A stretch of 22,214 bases of DNA, from positions 1-22,214 of the forward strand of contig DASXRQ010000057.1 of assembly GCA_036506495.1 (NCBI GenBank), given 5' to 3'. The translations under genes were made by a program, and so were the position numbers. Shown piece after piece: positions 1 to 6,795 of this stretch; within the stretch, counting starts at the first letter, position 1; every line of letters begins with the position of its first letter. This DNA comes from DASXRC01 sp036506495. GTDB lineage: Bacteria; Actinomycetota; Actinomycetes; Mycobacteriales; Micromonosporaceae. Below the pieces are notes generated by a model. It saw only the letters and a list, made by a program, of their open reading frames with translations, was not told the DNA's origin and made no database searches.

Positions 1-133
1 CCGTCGCCTCGACGATGCCCGCGTCGTGCTGACCGAGCTCTCGCTGCGCGGGTCGACGCTCGACGAGGTGTTCCTCTCGCTCACCGGCCATCCCGCCGAG
101 GATGCCGAGTCGCCGGAAGGGAGTCCGCGATGA
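1..133 (+). CDS. ABC transporter ATP-binding protein, C-terminal fragment (DrrA-like)
   Basis: Only the last 43 codons are in the window, read from base 2 to the TGA at 131-133; the 5' end lies outside. The peptide contains LRGSTLDEVFLSLTGH, close to the C-terminal signature of daunorubicin-resistance-type (DrrA) ATPases, which usually read TLDDVFLxLTGH. The Walker and ABC signature motifs are off the edge and cannot be checked. The stop overlaps the start of the permease gene (ATG at 130-132) in an ATGA arrangement, so the two are almost certainly co-transcribed and translationally coupled. The inferred role is to hydrolyse ATP on the cytoplasmic side and drive export through that permease. 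The substrate cannot be told from sequence; drugs, lipids and polyketides are all known for the family. Confidence 0.8.
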   Translation, partial: RRLDDARVVLTELSLRGSTLDEVFLSLTGHPAEDAESPEGSPR

Positions 134-936
134 CCGCCGCCACGCAGCCGGCGCCCGCCCTGGCGCCGCATGTCAGCCCGGTCGAGGGTCTGCGGCAGAC
201 CGCCACGCTCGCCTGGCGCACCCTGGTTCAGGTCCGCCACAACCCATGGGAGCTGGGAGACTTCAGCTTCCAGCCGATCATGTTCGTGCTGCTGTTCACC
301 TTCGTGTTCGGCGGCGCGATCGCCGGAGACACCGGCGACTACCTGCAGTTCGCGCTGCCCGGGATCGTCATGATGAACGCGGTCTTCATCACCATGTACA
401 CCGGCCTCGGCCTCAATACCGACGTGACGAAGGGCGTCTTCGACCGGCTGCGCTCGCTTCCGATCGCGCGATGGGCGCCGCTGACCGGCCGCATCGCGGC
501 CGACCTGGTCAAGCAGGCGTGGTCGGTCGCGCTGCTGCTCGTGGTGGGCTACGTGCTCGGCTTCCGAGTGACCACGAACTTCTGGGGCGTGCTCGGCATG
601 TTCGCACTGGTGCTGCTCTTCTCGCTGGCGTTCTCGTGGGTCTCCGTGCTGGTGGGGCTGCTCGCCCGCGACCCGGAACACGTGCAGTTGTTCAGCTTCA
701 CCGCGCTGTTCCCGGTGACGTTCGTCAGCAGCGTCTTCGTCCCGGCCGCGACGATGCCCGGGTGGCTGCAGAGCTGGGTGAAGATCAACCCGGTCAGCTA
801 CCTGTCCGAGGCCGCCCGCGGCATGCTCGTCGGCGGACCCGTGGCCGGCCCGACGCTCCGCGCCATCCTCTGGGCCGCGCTGATCGCCGCGGTCTTCGCG
901 CCGCTGTCCGCCTGGGCCTTCAAGCGCCGCGTCTGA
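130..936 (+). CDS. ABC-2 type transporter permease (DrrB-like)
   Basis: A 268-aa integral membrane protein with about six hydrophobic segments: roughly residues 53-72 (QPIMFVLLFTFVFGGAI), 78-98, 124-146, 152-180, 190-212 and 245-264. Length and layout fit ABC-2 permeases of the DrrB group, which form the membrane channel of two-component exporters. A purine-rich GGAAGGGAG at 115-123 precedes the ATG with good spacing. The ATG overlaps the stop of the upstream ATPase, so the pair forms one export system in the cytoplasmic membrane. A strong stem-loop at 951-980 follows. The cargo is unknown, and no biosynthetic or regulatory gene lies next to it in the window to suggest one. Confidence 0.88.
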   Translation: MTAATQPAPALAPHVSPVEGLRQTATLAWRTLVQVRHNPWELGDFSFQPIMFVLLFTFVFGGAIAGDTGDYLQFALPGIVMMNAVFITMYTGLGLNTDVTKGVFDRLRSLPIARWAPLTGRIAADLVKQAWSVALLLVVGYVLGFRVTTNFWGVLGMFALVLLFSLAFSWVSVLVGLLARDPEHVQLFSFTALFPVTFVSSVFVPAATMPGWLQSWVKINPVSYLSEAARGMLVGGPVAGPTLRAILWAALIAAVFAPLSAWAFKRRV

Positions 937-950
937 CCGCCGCGTAACCG

Positions 951-980
951 CGCCGCCGTCGCGTCCTGCGACGGGCGGCG
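951..980 (+). terminator. Stem-loop after the ABC permease gene
   Basis: CGCCGCCGTCGC at 951-962 can pair with GCGACGGGCGGCG at 968-980, with one bulged base and a loop of about five bases. It starts 14 bases after the permease stop. There is no U-tract, which is usual for GC-rich actinobacteria. Intrinsic or Rho-assisted termination is inferred from position and stem strength. Confidence 0.55.
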
Positions 981-1148
981 CACTGTGCGCGGTCGGTCGC
1001 CCGGCCGGGCCCCGCCGCAAGCCCCGGCGGTCGTCGTTGGACGCTTGCCGCGACTCCTCGCCGGCCCGCGGCACGGTAACCGTCCAATGTCTACGCGCCA
1101 GCGTGTCCTTGGGAGGGCCGCTCCCCACAAGCGGACCCACGATCAACA
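981..1148. other. Convergent intergenic region without a supported gene
   Basis: The 301-base gap (937-1237) between the ABC permease and the convergent beta-helix gene holds no convincing gene; short open frames here have no domain, no ribosome site and atypical composition. It contains a small hairpin at 1115-1138 (GGGCCGCT pairing with AGCGGACCC, one bulged A), flanked by the larger stem-loops described separately at 951-980 and 1149-1206. Confidence 0.5.
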
Positions 1149-1206
1149 CAACTACCCGGACGTTGCTGCCTCCGCGTGACCGGAGCGCGCAACGTCCGTG
1201 TAGTTG
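1149..1206. repeat. Long inverted repeat, probable bidirectional terminator
   Basis: The 18-base arms at 1149-1166 and 1189-1206 match at 17 of 18 positions; the left arm reads CAACTACCCGGACGTTGC. Nested inside is a second 5-bp stem (CTCCG at 1170-1174 with CGGAG at 1181-1185) around CGTGAC. The structure lies 32 bases downstream of the stop of the minus-strand beta-helix gene and between convergent genes, so a terminator acting mainly on the minus strand is the simplest reading. The near-perfect symmetry would also suit a dispersed palindromic repeat. Confidence 0.7.
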
Positions 1207-1237
1207 CGTACGTGGCCGCTGATCTTGGGCAGAGCCG

Positions 1238-3322
1238 TCATGCGGCTGCGGGTTCGGCGTCGGCCTCCGCGTGGGTCTGCGCGGCGGCCGCCTCCTCGGC
1301 CGGCGGCGGCGCCAGACTGGGCCGCCCGCGGCGTACGAGCACGACGAACGCCCAGGGCACCCAGACCACCTCGATCAGGATGCGCACGAGGGACGGCGGC
1401 ACCGGGATGAGTGGAATCATCACGAGCCCACGGTCCACGGCGCCCAACAGCGCGAACACGCCCAGTGCCACCGTCAGCCAGCCGAGCCCCGGCCGGCCAC
1501 CCCGGCCGCGCAGCGCGTACCCGAATCCGGCCGCTCCCAGGCCGAGCAGCGCGAGCCCGATCGGCGTCAACGGGGACGCCTCGTACGCGGTTCCGAACAC
1601 CCCGACCACGAGGCCGCCGACGGCGATCAGCAGCGAGACGAGGGCGGGCCCGCTGCGCCGCAGCCGCCGCGCCCACAGTCCCAGCAGCAGTACGCCGAGG
1701 AGCACCGCCTCACCCAGCGCCGACTGCACCTCGACGCGTTGCACGCCGGTCGCGCCGAACCAGTCGCAGTTGGCCGGGATGCGCCGGTCGGGTTGGGAGA
1801 AGCCGTTGCAGACGTACAGCTTCAAGGTCTTGGCCGGCTCGGCCACGAACCGGTTGATGCCGAGGCCGGCGGGCAGTTCGTCGGCGCCACACGCGGGCAG
1901 GACGTACGGCTCGGAGCCCGCGACCGGCGCCTGCCAGCAGGAGCCGCGGCCTTGGCCGTCCCACCAGAAGTCCATCCGGTTCGGGAACGACCGGCCGTCG
2001 GGGCTGACGCCCAGCTTGTTGGCGAGGTAGCGGTTGTGGTTCGACGTGTCGAACTGCTGGGCGAAACCGTTGTCGCCCCGCACGAACCCGGGCACCCAGG
2101 ACGTCACGAACCCGGCGTACCGGTGCCCGTAGATCCAGTTGTCACGCCAGATGTTGTAGTTCCCGCCCGGGTTGAGCACCCCGGTGCCGGCCGGCAGACC
2201 GACGGAGGGACACACGACGCCGTGCTCGTAGCCGCGCTGGGCGTACGGCTTGGCGCACGTGCCGTCGCGGACGTAGCCGTAGTAGTCCTCGTTGTTGTCG
2301 CCGATGACGTTGCGCTCGAACTTGGCATGGTTCTGCGGCATCCCGGGATGATTCGGGAACGCGGAGTCCGTCGCCACGCCGGCCGAGTTGTGCGTGAACA
2401 CGTTGTCGTGCGCCCACACCGAGTCGCCGGCCGTACCCGAGTAGCCGAGCAGGTTGTCGTGGCTGTAGCACCGGCGAATCTCGATCGCGTACCGATCGAC
2501 GCGGTGGCCCTGGTTGTGGTTGATGTCGGACGCGGCGCCGGGATAGATGCCGGAGTCGCCGTTCCCGTACCCCTCGCAGTCGGTGTAGAGGCCGTGGTCG
2601 TCGGCGAACGTCAGGAAGCCGTACTCGTCGTTCCAGCGCCCGACCACGTTGTCGATGACGAAGCCATCGGTTTCCATGATGTACATGGCGTTGAACGTCG
2701 TCCGCTGCACGGTCATGTTGCGGATGTAGAAGCCGTTGGAGCGATCGGCGCGGATCGCGTTGAGCCGCTCGTACTGGGCGTCCACGATCACGTCGCTGGC
2801 CGCCGCGCCGGTCCCCTCGATCTGCAGGTCCTTCTTGTTCAGCACGGCTACGAGGTTCTGGTTGTTGGGGCAGGCGACCTGGTCCTCCCAGGACAGCACC
2901 TGGTAGAGCCCGTTGCGCGACATCGGGGCCGGCAGCGAGGCGCAGTTGCCCGACGGTGAGGCGAGGCTCGGCTCCTCGCGGTAGACGCCGGGCAGCACCA
3001 GGATGTTCATGCCCGGCTGCTGGACGTTGTTCACCGCCTCCTGCAGGTTGTGATATCCACCGCGTTGGCACTGGTCGAACAGGGCGAGGTTGCGCGCCTT
3101 CAGGTCGGCGGCGAAGCCCGCCACCCGGGTCGCGAAGTCGGCCGCGTCGGTCTTGCATACGAGCAGGGTCGGGCCGTCGGGCCGGTACGCCGGCACGTGG
3201 CCGGAGCCGTCCGGATAGACCGGCGGGCGCTCGTCGTGCGCCGACGCCGATGCGGGCGCGAGCGCGAGTGCGGCGACAACCGTGGGGATCGCGAGCACCA
3301 GTGCGCGCGTGGGCCGACCCAT
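1238..3322 (-). CDS. Secreted right-handed beta-helix protein with C-terminal membrane domain
   Basis: 694 aa. The N-terminus is a signal peptide: MGRPTR, a hydrophobic core, then ASASA before HDERPP. Residues about 75-450 look like a right-handed parallel beta-helix of the pectin-lyase type, beginning with LQEAVNNVQQPGMNILVLPG and VYREEP and continuing through Asn/Asp/Gly-rich coils such as NGFYIRNMTVQRTTFNAMYI and DGFVIDNVVGRWNDEYGF. Several cysteines in the ectodomain could form disulfides. From about residue 540 to 675 there are roughly five hydrophobic helices, then an Ala/Glu-rich tail. The protein would thus display a large extracytoplasmic beta-helix anchored by a polytopic membrane domain. 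The fold occurs in polysaccharide lyases, hydrolases and binding proteins; I cannot assign catalytic residues, so activity is unknown. It is the last of four same-strand genes, 33 bases after the PLDc_N gene. Confidence 0.85.
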   Translation of the reverse strand: MGRPTRALVLAIPTVVAALALAPASASAHDERPPVYPDGSGHVPAYRPDGPTLLVCKTDAADFATRVAGFAADLKARNLALFDQCQRGGYHNLQEAVNNVQQPGMNILVLPGVYREEPSLASPSGNCASLPAPMSRNGLYQVLSWEDQVACPNNQNLVAVLNKKDLQIEGTGAAASDVIVDAQYERLNAIRADRSNGFYIRNMTVQRTTFNAMYIMETDGFVIDNVVGRWNDEYGFLTFADDHGLYTDCEGYGNGDSGIYPGAASDINHNQGHRVDRYAIEIRRCYSHDNLLGYSGTAGDSVWAHDNVFTHNSAGVATDSAFPNHPGMPQNHAKFERNVIGDNNEDYYGYVRDGTCAKPYAQRGYEHGVVCPSVGLPAGTGVLNPGGNYNIWRDNWIYGHRYAGFVTSWVPGFVRGDNGFAQQFDTSNHNRYLANKLGVSPDGRSFPNRMDFWWDGQGRGSCWQAPVAGSEPYVLPACGADELPAGLGINRFVAEPAKTLKLYVCNGFSQPDRRIPANCDWFGATGVQRVEVQSALGEAVLLGVLLLGLWARRLRRSGPALVSLLIAVGGLVVGVFGTAYEASPLTPIGLALLGLGAAGFGYALRGRGGRPGLGWLTVALGVFALLGAVDRGLVMIPLIPVPPSLVRILIEVVWVPWAFVVLVRRGRPSLAPPPAEEAAAAQTHAEADAEPAAA

Positions 3323-3329
3323 GGCGCGG

Positions 3330-3335
3330 AGATTA
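3330..3335 (-). promoter_or_regulatory. Possible leaderless -10 element for the beta-helix gene
   Basis: On the minus strand TAATCT is followed by seven bases and then the ATG at 3322-3320. No Shine-Dalgarno sequence lies in those seven bases. This geometry puts transcription start at or next to the start codon. No good -35 is visible, so this is suggestive only. Confidence 0.35.
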
Positions 3336-3355
3336 GAGGAACTCTCGTATTGGGG

Positions 3356-3796
3356 CTACCCCTGTCGACGGTCCTCCGGCGAGTCGGTGCCGGCCTCGGG
3401 GTCGGTGTCCGGAGCGGGGGCTGGGCCGTCGTCGGGTTGAGCCGACGCGCCGTCCGCGGGGTGGCTGGGCCGGCGGCCGACAGAGCGGCCGAGAGAGCGC
3501 AGGAACTCCGGGTCGTCGTCGGGTGCGATCGGGCGGGGTTTCTGCCGCTCGCTGCGCCCGGTGGGCGCCGGCCACCCCGCGTCGGCGGCAGGCTCCACCG
3601 CCTGCTCGGCAGCCACCGGCCGACCCGCGTAAAACCAGATGATCGAGCCGACCACCGGGAGGAGCAAGATGACCAACACCCAGCCGAGCCGCGGCAGGGC
3701 ACGGATCTCGTCCTCCTCCGCGGAGAGGCAGCTGATCAGGGCTACCGCGGCGAGTGCGATCTGCGCGAAGAACAGGAACACGAAGAGGCGGGCCAT
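3356..3796 (-). CDS. PLDc_N domain membrane protein
   Basis: 146 aa. The first 60 residues hold two transmembrane helices (LFVFLFFAQIALAAVALISC and LGWVLVILLLPVVGSIIWFY) joined by an acidic loop containing EEDEIRALPRLG, then the GRP turn. This is the PLDc_N (phospholipase D/cardiolipin synthase N-terminal) two-helix module, here without any catalytic HKD domain. The rest is a Pro/Arg/Asp-rich, probably disordered cytoplasmic tail with EFLRSLGRSVG. Stand-alone PLDc_N proteins are common in actinobacteria and have no settled function. It lies 33 bases downstream of the DUF202 gene and 33 bases upstream of the beta-helix gene on the same strand, consistent with one transcription unit. Confidence 0.8.
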   Translation of the reverse strand: MARLFVFLFFAQIALAAVALISCLSAEEDEIRALPRLGWVLVILLLPVVGSIIWFYAGRPVAAEQAVEPAADAGWPAPTGRSERQKPRPIAPDDDPEFLRSLGRSVGRRPSHPADGASAQPDDGPAPAPDTDPEAGTDSPEDRRQG

Positions 3797-3829
3797 GCCG
3801 CAATGATGCGCCCAAATTCTCGGCGCGGG

Positions 3830-4141
3830 CTACCCGCGTCCGGTGAGCACGAGGAAGGCTCCGACGGCGGCATACCCGATGATGGTCAGCGCGGTCAGGG
3901 GCAGTGCGCGGCCGATGGCGATCGGCCGCAACGCGGACATCGCCGCGACCCGGCGCTGCGTGACCCACAGCGCCCCGATCCAGCCGAGCATCGCGGCCGC
4001 GGCGACGGCCCATCCGGTCGGACCGCCGACGCGCGTCACCGCCAGCCGGATGGCGAGCAGGGCGACCACCGTGACCGCGAGTGCGGTGCGGCGCCAGGCC
4101 AGCCGCGTGCGCTCGGGCTGTAGGCCGGCGTCGCGAGCCAT
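3830..4141 (-). CDS. DUF202 family membrane protein (second copy)
   Basis: 103 aa. It opens with MARDAGLQPERTRLAWRRT, the DUF202 signature in which a soluble stretch ending in ERTxLAWxRT leads into the first membrane helix. Three helices follow: ALAVTVVALLAIRLAV, GWAVAAAAMLGWIGALWV, and LTALTIIGYAAVGAFLVL. The ATG at 4141-4139 overlaps the TGA of the upstream DUF202 gene (4143-4141), so the two are translationally coupled; the longer in-frame extension is not needed. Function of the family is unknown. The paired arrangement of a longer YidH-like protein and this shorter one recurs in actinobacteria and suggests they form a hetero-oligomer in the cytoplasmic membrane (inference). Confidence 0.82.
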   Translation of the reverse strand: MARDAGLQPERTRLAWRRTALAVTVVALLAIRLAVTRVGGPTGWAVAAAAMLGWIGALWVTQRRVAAMSALRPIAIGRALPLTALTIIGYAAVGAFLVLTGRG

Positions 4142-4638
4142 CAGGACAGCGCCTGGATCAGCACCGCGGCGATCAGCACCAGGGCGCCGAGCCCGACGGT
4201 CATCGCGAGCACCGCCGGGAACCGGGACGCCGGCAGGTCCCGCCCAAGGCGCATCGCGCGTTCCGCGCGCGCCCAGTGGTCGACGGCTCGAATCGCCACC
4301 GCCCCACCGAGCAGCAGCAGGGCGATGGCGATCGCCTCGCGCAGGTGCCGGATGGGCAGCGGCGACAGGAACTGTGCGGCGGCCAGCCCGCCGGCGACGA
4401 GAGCGAGGCCGGTGCGGATCCAGGCGAGGAAGGTCCGCTCGTTGGCCAGCGAGAACCGGTAGTCCGGCGTGTTGCCGTCCCGCCGGAGCTCCTCCGGGTC
4501 GAACCACTGCCGGATCGCCGCGAACGCGCTGCGATTATCCCGGCGCCCCGGCCGCCACCCGCCCGGAACCCAGTCGCGCTTGTCGGACGGCTGTGCTGGG
4601 GTTGGCGCATGACTGCCGACGCCGAGCTTGATCCGCAC
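4141..4638 (-). CDS. DUF202 / YidH-like membrane protein, start uncertain
   Basis: The conserved part is clear: IRQWFDPEELRRDGN, then PDYRFSLANERTFLAWIRTG (the YidH/DUF202 signature) and three membrane helices ending LIAAVLIQALS. It is the first of the minus-strand membrane-protein run and overlaps the next DUF202 gene by one base. The start is a problem. Between the domain and GTG 4638-4636 there is no in-frame ATG, GTG or TTG. Using that GTG gives 165 aa and makes the gene overlap the 5' end of the divergent GNAT gene by 30 bases. The family is usually about 115-130 aa, so the real start may be a rare codon such as ATC at 4515-4513 (124 aa). The C-terminal two thirds are secure; the listed 5' end is provisional. 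Confidence 0.7.
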   Translation of the reverse strand: MRIKLGVGSHAPTPAQPSDKRDWVPGGWRPGRRDNRSAFAAIRQWFDPEELRRDGNTPDYRFSLANERTFLAWIRTGLALVAGGLAAAQFLSPLPIRHLREAIAIALLLLGGAVAIRAVDHWARAERAMRLGRDLPASRFPAVLAMTVGLGALVLIAAVLIQALS

Positions 4639-5430
4639 GCACTGCGCGCGACGTACGACGCACAACTGCGCGCGCGGGACGGCGACTCGTTGCCCGCCGG
4701 CGCGAGCATGGAGCGGGACGGCCCGCTGCTGCGCTTCGTCGGATTCGATGGCGGCGGGTTCCTCGTCTATCGCGACCTCGGCGGCCTGTCCGGCGCCGAG
4801 CTGGACGCGCTGATCGCCCGCCAGCGGGATTACTTCGCCGCGCGCGGCGAGCCGGTCGAGTGGAAGCTGCACGGGCACGACGAACCGGCCGATCTGCCGG
4901 ACCGGCTGCGCTCCGCCGGCTTCGAGCCGGAGGCCCCGGAGACCGTCGTGGTCGGGCCGGTCGCGGGGCTTGCCGCCACGCAGCCGGTGGTTCCCGAAGG
5001 GGTACGCCTCCGCGAGGTCACCGGGCGGTCCGACCTCGACCGGATCGCGGCGATGAAGGGCGAGGTGTGGGGCGACGACCGCGCGTGGCTCGCCGACGGA
5101 TTGGAGAAGGAGCTGGCCGCCGACCCGCAGGCGATCACGATCGTGGTGGCCGAGGCGGGCGGCCAGGTCGTCTGCGCGGGCTGGGTACGGTACGTGGCCG
5201 GCACCGCGTTCGCGACCCTCTGGGGCGGCGCCACCCTGCCGGACTGGCGGGGCCGCGGCATCTACCGCGCGGTGGTGGTCTACCGGGCCCGGCTGGCCGA
5301 CGCTCGGGGCTACACCTACCTGCAGGTGGACGCGACGGACGACAGCCGGCCGATCCTCGAGCGGCTCGGTTTCGTCGCGGTCGCGACCACGACACCGTAC
5401 GTCTTCCGTCCGCGCCCGCGCCCGTCGTGA
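4609..5430 (+). CDS. GNAT family N-acetyltransferase
   Basis: 273 aa. The C-terminal half is a GNAT fold: RLREVTGRSDLDRIAAM, a strand TIVVAEAGGQVVCAGWVRYV, then the acetyl-CoA pyrophosphate-binding loop WRGRGIYRAVVVYRARLA and the closing DSRPILERLGFVAV. The N-terminal 115 residues are a helper region with RFVGFDGGGFLVYRDLGG and EWKLHGHDEPADLPDRL, a layout seen in a group of actinobacterial GNAT proteins. It would transfer acetyl from acetyl-CoA to an unknown acceptor in the cytoplasm. The ATG at 4609 was chosen because the protein begins there like its relatives; only a weak GGGG precedes it. The gene diverges from the DUF202 gene with essentially no intergenic space and is followed after 13 bases by a small gene it is probably co-transcribed with. 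Confidence 0.82.
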   Translation: MTADAELDPHALRATYDAQLRARDGDSLPAGASMERDGPLLRFVGFDGGGFLVYRDLGGLSGAELDALIARQRDYFAARGEPVEWKLHGHDEPADLPDRLRSAGFEPEAPETVVVGPVAGLAATQPVVPEGVRLREVTGRSDLDRIAAMKGEVWGDDRAWLADGLEKELAADPQAITIVVAEAGGQVVCAGWVRYVAGTAFATLWGGATLPDWRGRGIYRAVVVYRARLADARGYTYLQVDATDDSRPILERLGFVAVATTTPYVFRPRPRPS

Positions 5431-5443
5431 GGAGAATGTACGA

Positions 5444-5851
5444 ATGACCGAGCCGCTGACCGACGACGAGAAGCTGACGCTCAAGACGGCCGCGTTCGGG
5501 GCGGTCTTTCTGGTCTCGAACGCCGATCCCGGGTTCCTCTCAATGCTGCGGGAGAGCTTCGCGGCGTCCGGGGCGCTGACCGGCGGCGCGGGCCTTGTCA
5601 AGGAGATCATGACCACCGGCGGGCTACCGAAGCTGCCGAAGGAGTCGCCCGAGGCGGCCGAGGCGGCGGTTCTGCCGGCGCTGCGACGGTCGGTCGAGAT
5701 CTTGGCGCGGAAGGCACCCGGAGAGTTGGGGAACTATCGGTCCACCGTGTTGGACGCCGCCGAGCGGGTCGCGAGCGCGGCCGAGGGAATCAGCGCGGAC
5801 GAGGCGGCCATGCTGGCCAAGGTCAAGAACGCCCTCGCGGGCGGCGAGTGA
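5444..5851 (+). CDS. Hypothetical small helical protein, unrecognised
   Basis: 135 aa, mostly helix-forming, with no signal peptide and no sustained membrane segment; FGAVFLVSNADP is the most hydrophobic patch. The sequence has a central Pro-rich break (GLPKLPKESPEAAE) between two helical blocks and ends in AEGISADEAAMLAKVKNALA. I do not recognise the family. The ending faintly recalls TerB-like helical domains, but not enough for a call. A clear ribosome site GAGGAG (5429-5434) overlaps the stop of the GNAT gene and sits nine bases before the ATG, so it is coupled to that gene. Coding character (G/C third positions, no interruptions) supports a real gene. Confidence 0.75.
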   Translation: MTEPLTDDEKLTLKTAAFGAVFLVSNADPGFLSMLRESFAASGALTGGAGLVKEIMTTGGLPKLPKESPEAAEAAVLPALRRSVEILARKAPGELGNYRSTVLDAAERVASAAEGISADEAAMLAKVKNALAGGE

Positions 5852-5937
5852 CGCAGGCCGGCCCCGCCGCCCCCGACGGTGGTGAGCTGTGTCACGATCG
5901 GCCGGATGTGACCAGCGGGGCGAATGCTACTTGCCCG

Positions 5938-5943
5938 TAACAT
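5938..5943 (+). promoter_or_regulatory. Possible -10 element for etfBA
   Basis: TAACAT fits TANNNT and lies in a locally AT-richer stretch 53 bases before the etfB ATG. No matching -35 hexamer is visible at 16-19 bases, so the promoter may rely on an activator, an extended element or another sigma factor. Confidence 0.4.
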
Positions 5944-5953
5944 CGTAGTGCCA

Positions 5954-5967
5954 TGAACGAGCGTTCA
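5954..5967 (+). promoter_or_regulatory. Palindromic operator candidate upstream of etfB
   Basis: TGAACGAGCGTTCA has perfect 6-base arms (TGAACG and CGTTCA) around a 2-base centre. It starts 11 bases after the candidate -10, so it would cover the transcription start region. This size and symmetry is typical of TetR-family operators, and TetR-type fatty-acid or acyl-CoA regulators often control electron-transfer flavoprotein and beta-oxidation genes. The regulator is not encoded in the window. Repression in the absence of an acyl-CoA ligand is inference. Confidence 0.5.
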
Positions 5968-5996
5968 CCTCGAGCGGGAGGGTTCCGAGAAGCGCG

Positions 5997-6776
5997 ATGA
6001 ACATCGTCGTCCTCGTCAAGCAGGTGCCGGACTCCGGTGCGGAACGGACGTTGCGTACCGACGACAACACGGTCGACCGGGCGTCGGCGAACAACGTCAT
6101 CAACGAGATGGACGAGTACGCCATCGAGGAGGCGTTGCGGATCAAGGAGGCGCACGGCGGCGAGGTCACGGTCTTGACCATGGGACCCGAGAGGGCGGCC
6201 GAGTCGATCCGCAAGGCGCTGTCGATGGGGCCGGACAAGGCTGTGCACGTGCTCGACGACGCGCTGCACGGGTCCTGCGCCGTCGCCACCTCGAAGGTAC
6301 TGGCGGCCGCGTTGGGCACACTCGACGCCGACCTCGTCATCTGCGGCGCGGAGGCGACCGACGGCCGCGTCCAGGCGATGCCCCACATGCTCGCCGAGCG
6401 GCTCGGCATCGCGGCGCTGACCGGCGCCCGCAAGCTCACGGTCGATGGCCAGACGCTCACGGCCGAGCGGCAGACCGAGGAGGGGTACGAGGTCATCGCT
6501 GCGTCGACCCCCGCCGTGGTGTCCGTGTGGGACACGATCAACGAGCCCCGGTACCCGTCGTTCAAGGGGATCATGGAGGCCAAGAGGAAGGCCGTTTCCA
6601 CGCTGTCGGTGGCCGACCTGGGCATCGACGCGGCGGACGTCGGGTTCGCGGGCGCGACCAGCACCGTCGTCGAGCACGCGAAGCGCCCACCGCGGTCGGG
6701 CGGTCAGAAGGTCATCGACGGGGGGGACGGCGGCGTCAAGCTGGTCGAGTTCCTCGCATCCGAGAAGTTTGTGTGA
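5997..6776 (+). CDS. etfB: Electron transfer flavoprotein beta subunit
   Basis: 259 aa, the normal family length. It begins MNIVVLVKQVPDSGAERTLR, continues with NNVINEMDEYAIEEALRIKE and contains the family signature region ADLVICGAEATDGRVQAMPH. EtfB is the AMP-binding subunit of the soluble EtfAB heterodimer, which accepts electrons from acyl-CoA and related dehydrogenases and passes them to the quinone pool via ETF:quinone oxidoreductase. It is followed after 19 bases by etfA and forms the start of the operon. A candidate -10 (5938) and a perfect palindrome (5954-5967) lie upstream. A GGGAGG at 5976-5981 is rather distant from the ATG; AGAAG at 5988-5992 is nearer. The equivalent gene in M. 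tuberculosis is fixA (Rv3029c). Confidence 0.95.
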   Translation: MNIVVLVKQVPDSGAERTLRTDDNTVDRASANNVINEMDEYAIEEALRIKEAHGGEVTVLTMGPERAAESIRKALSMGPDKAVHVLDDALHGSCAVATSKVLAAALGTLDADLVICGAEATDGRVQAMPHMLAERLGIAALTGARKLTVDGQTLTAERQTEEGYEVIAASTPAVVSVWDTINEPRYPSFKGIMEAKRKAVSTLSVADLGIDAADVGFAGATSTVVEHAKRPPRSGGQKVIDGGDGGVKLVEFLASEKFV

Positions 6777-6795
6777 GGGGTTGGGCGGCACAGTC

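Noticed and set aside
985..1222. Two short plus-strand frames in the convergent gap
   Set aside because: Arg/Pro-rich, no ribosome site, and they run through the inverted repeats.
1271..2959. A 562-codon open frame on the plus strand antisense to the beta-helix gene
   Set aside because: It is the usual GC-rich shadow: low-complexity Val/Ala/Arg/Gly composition, no domain, no ribosome site. The minus-strand frame has a signal peptide, a recognisable fold and membrane helices.
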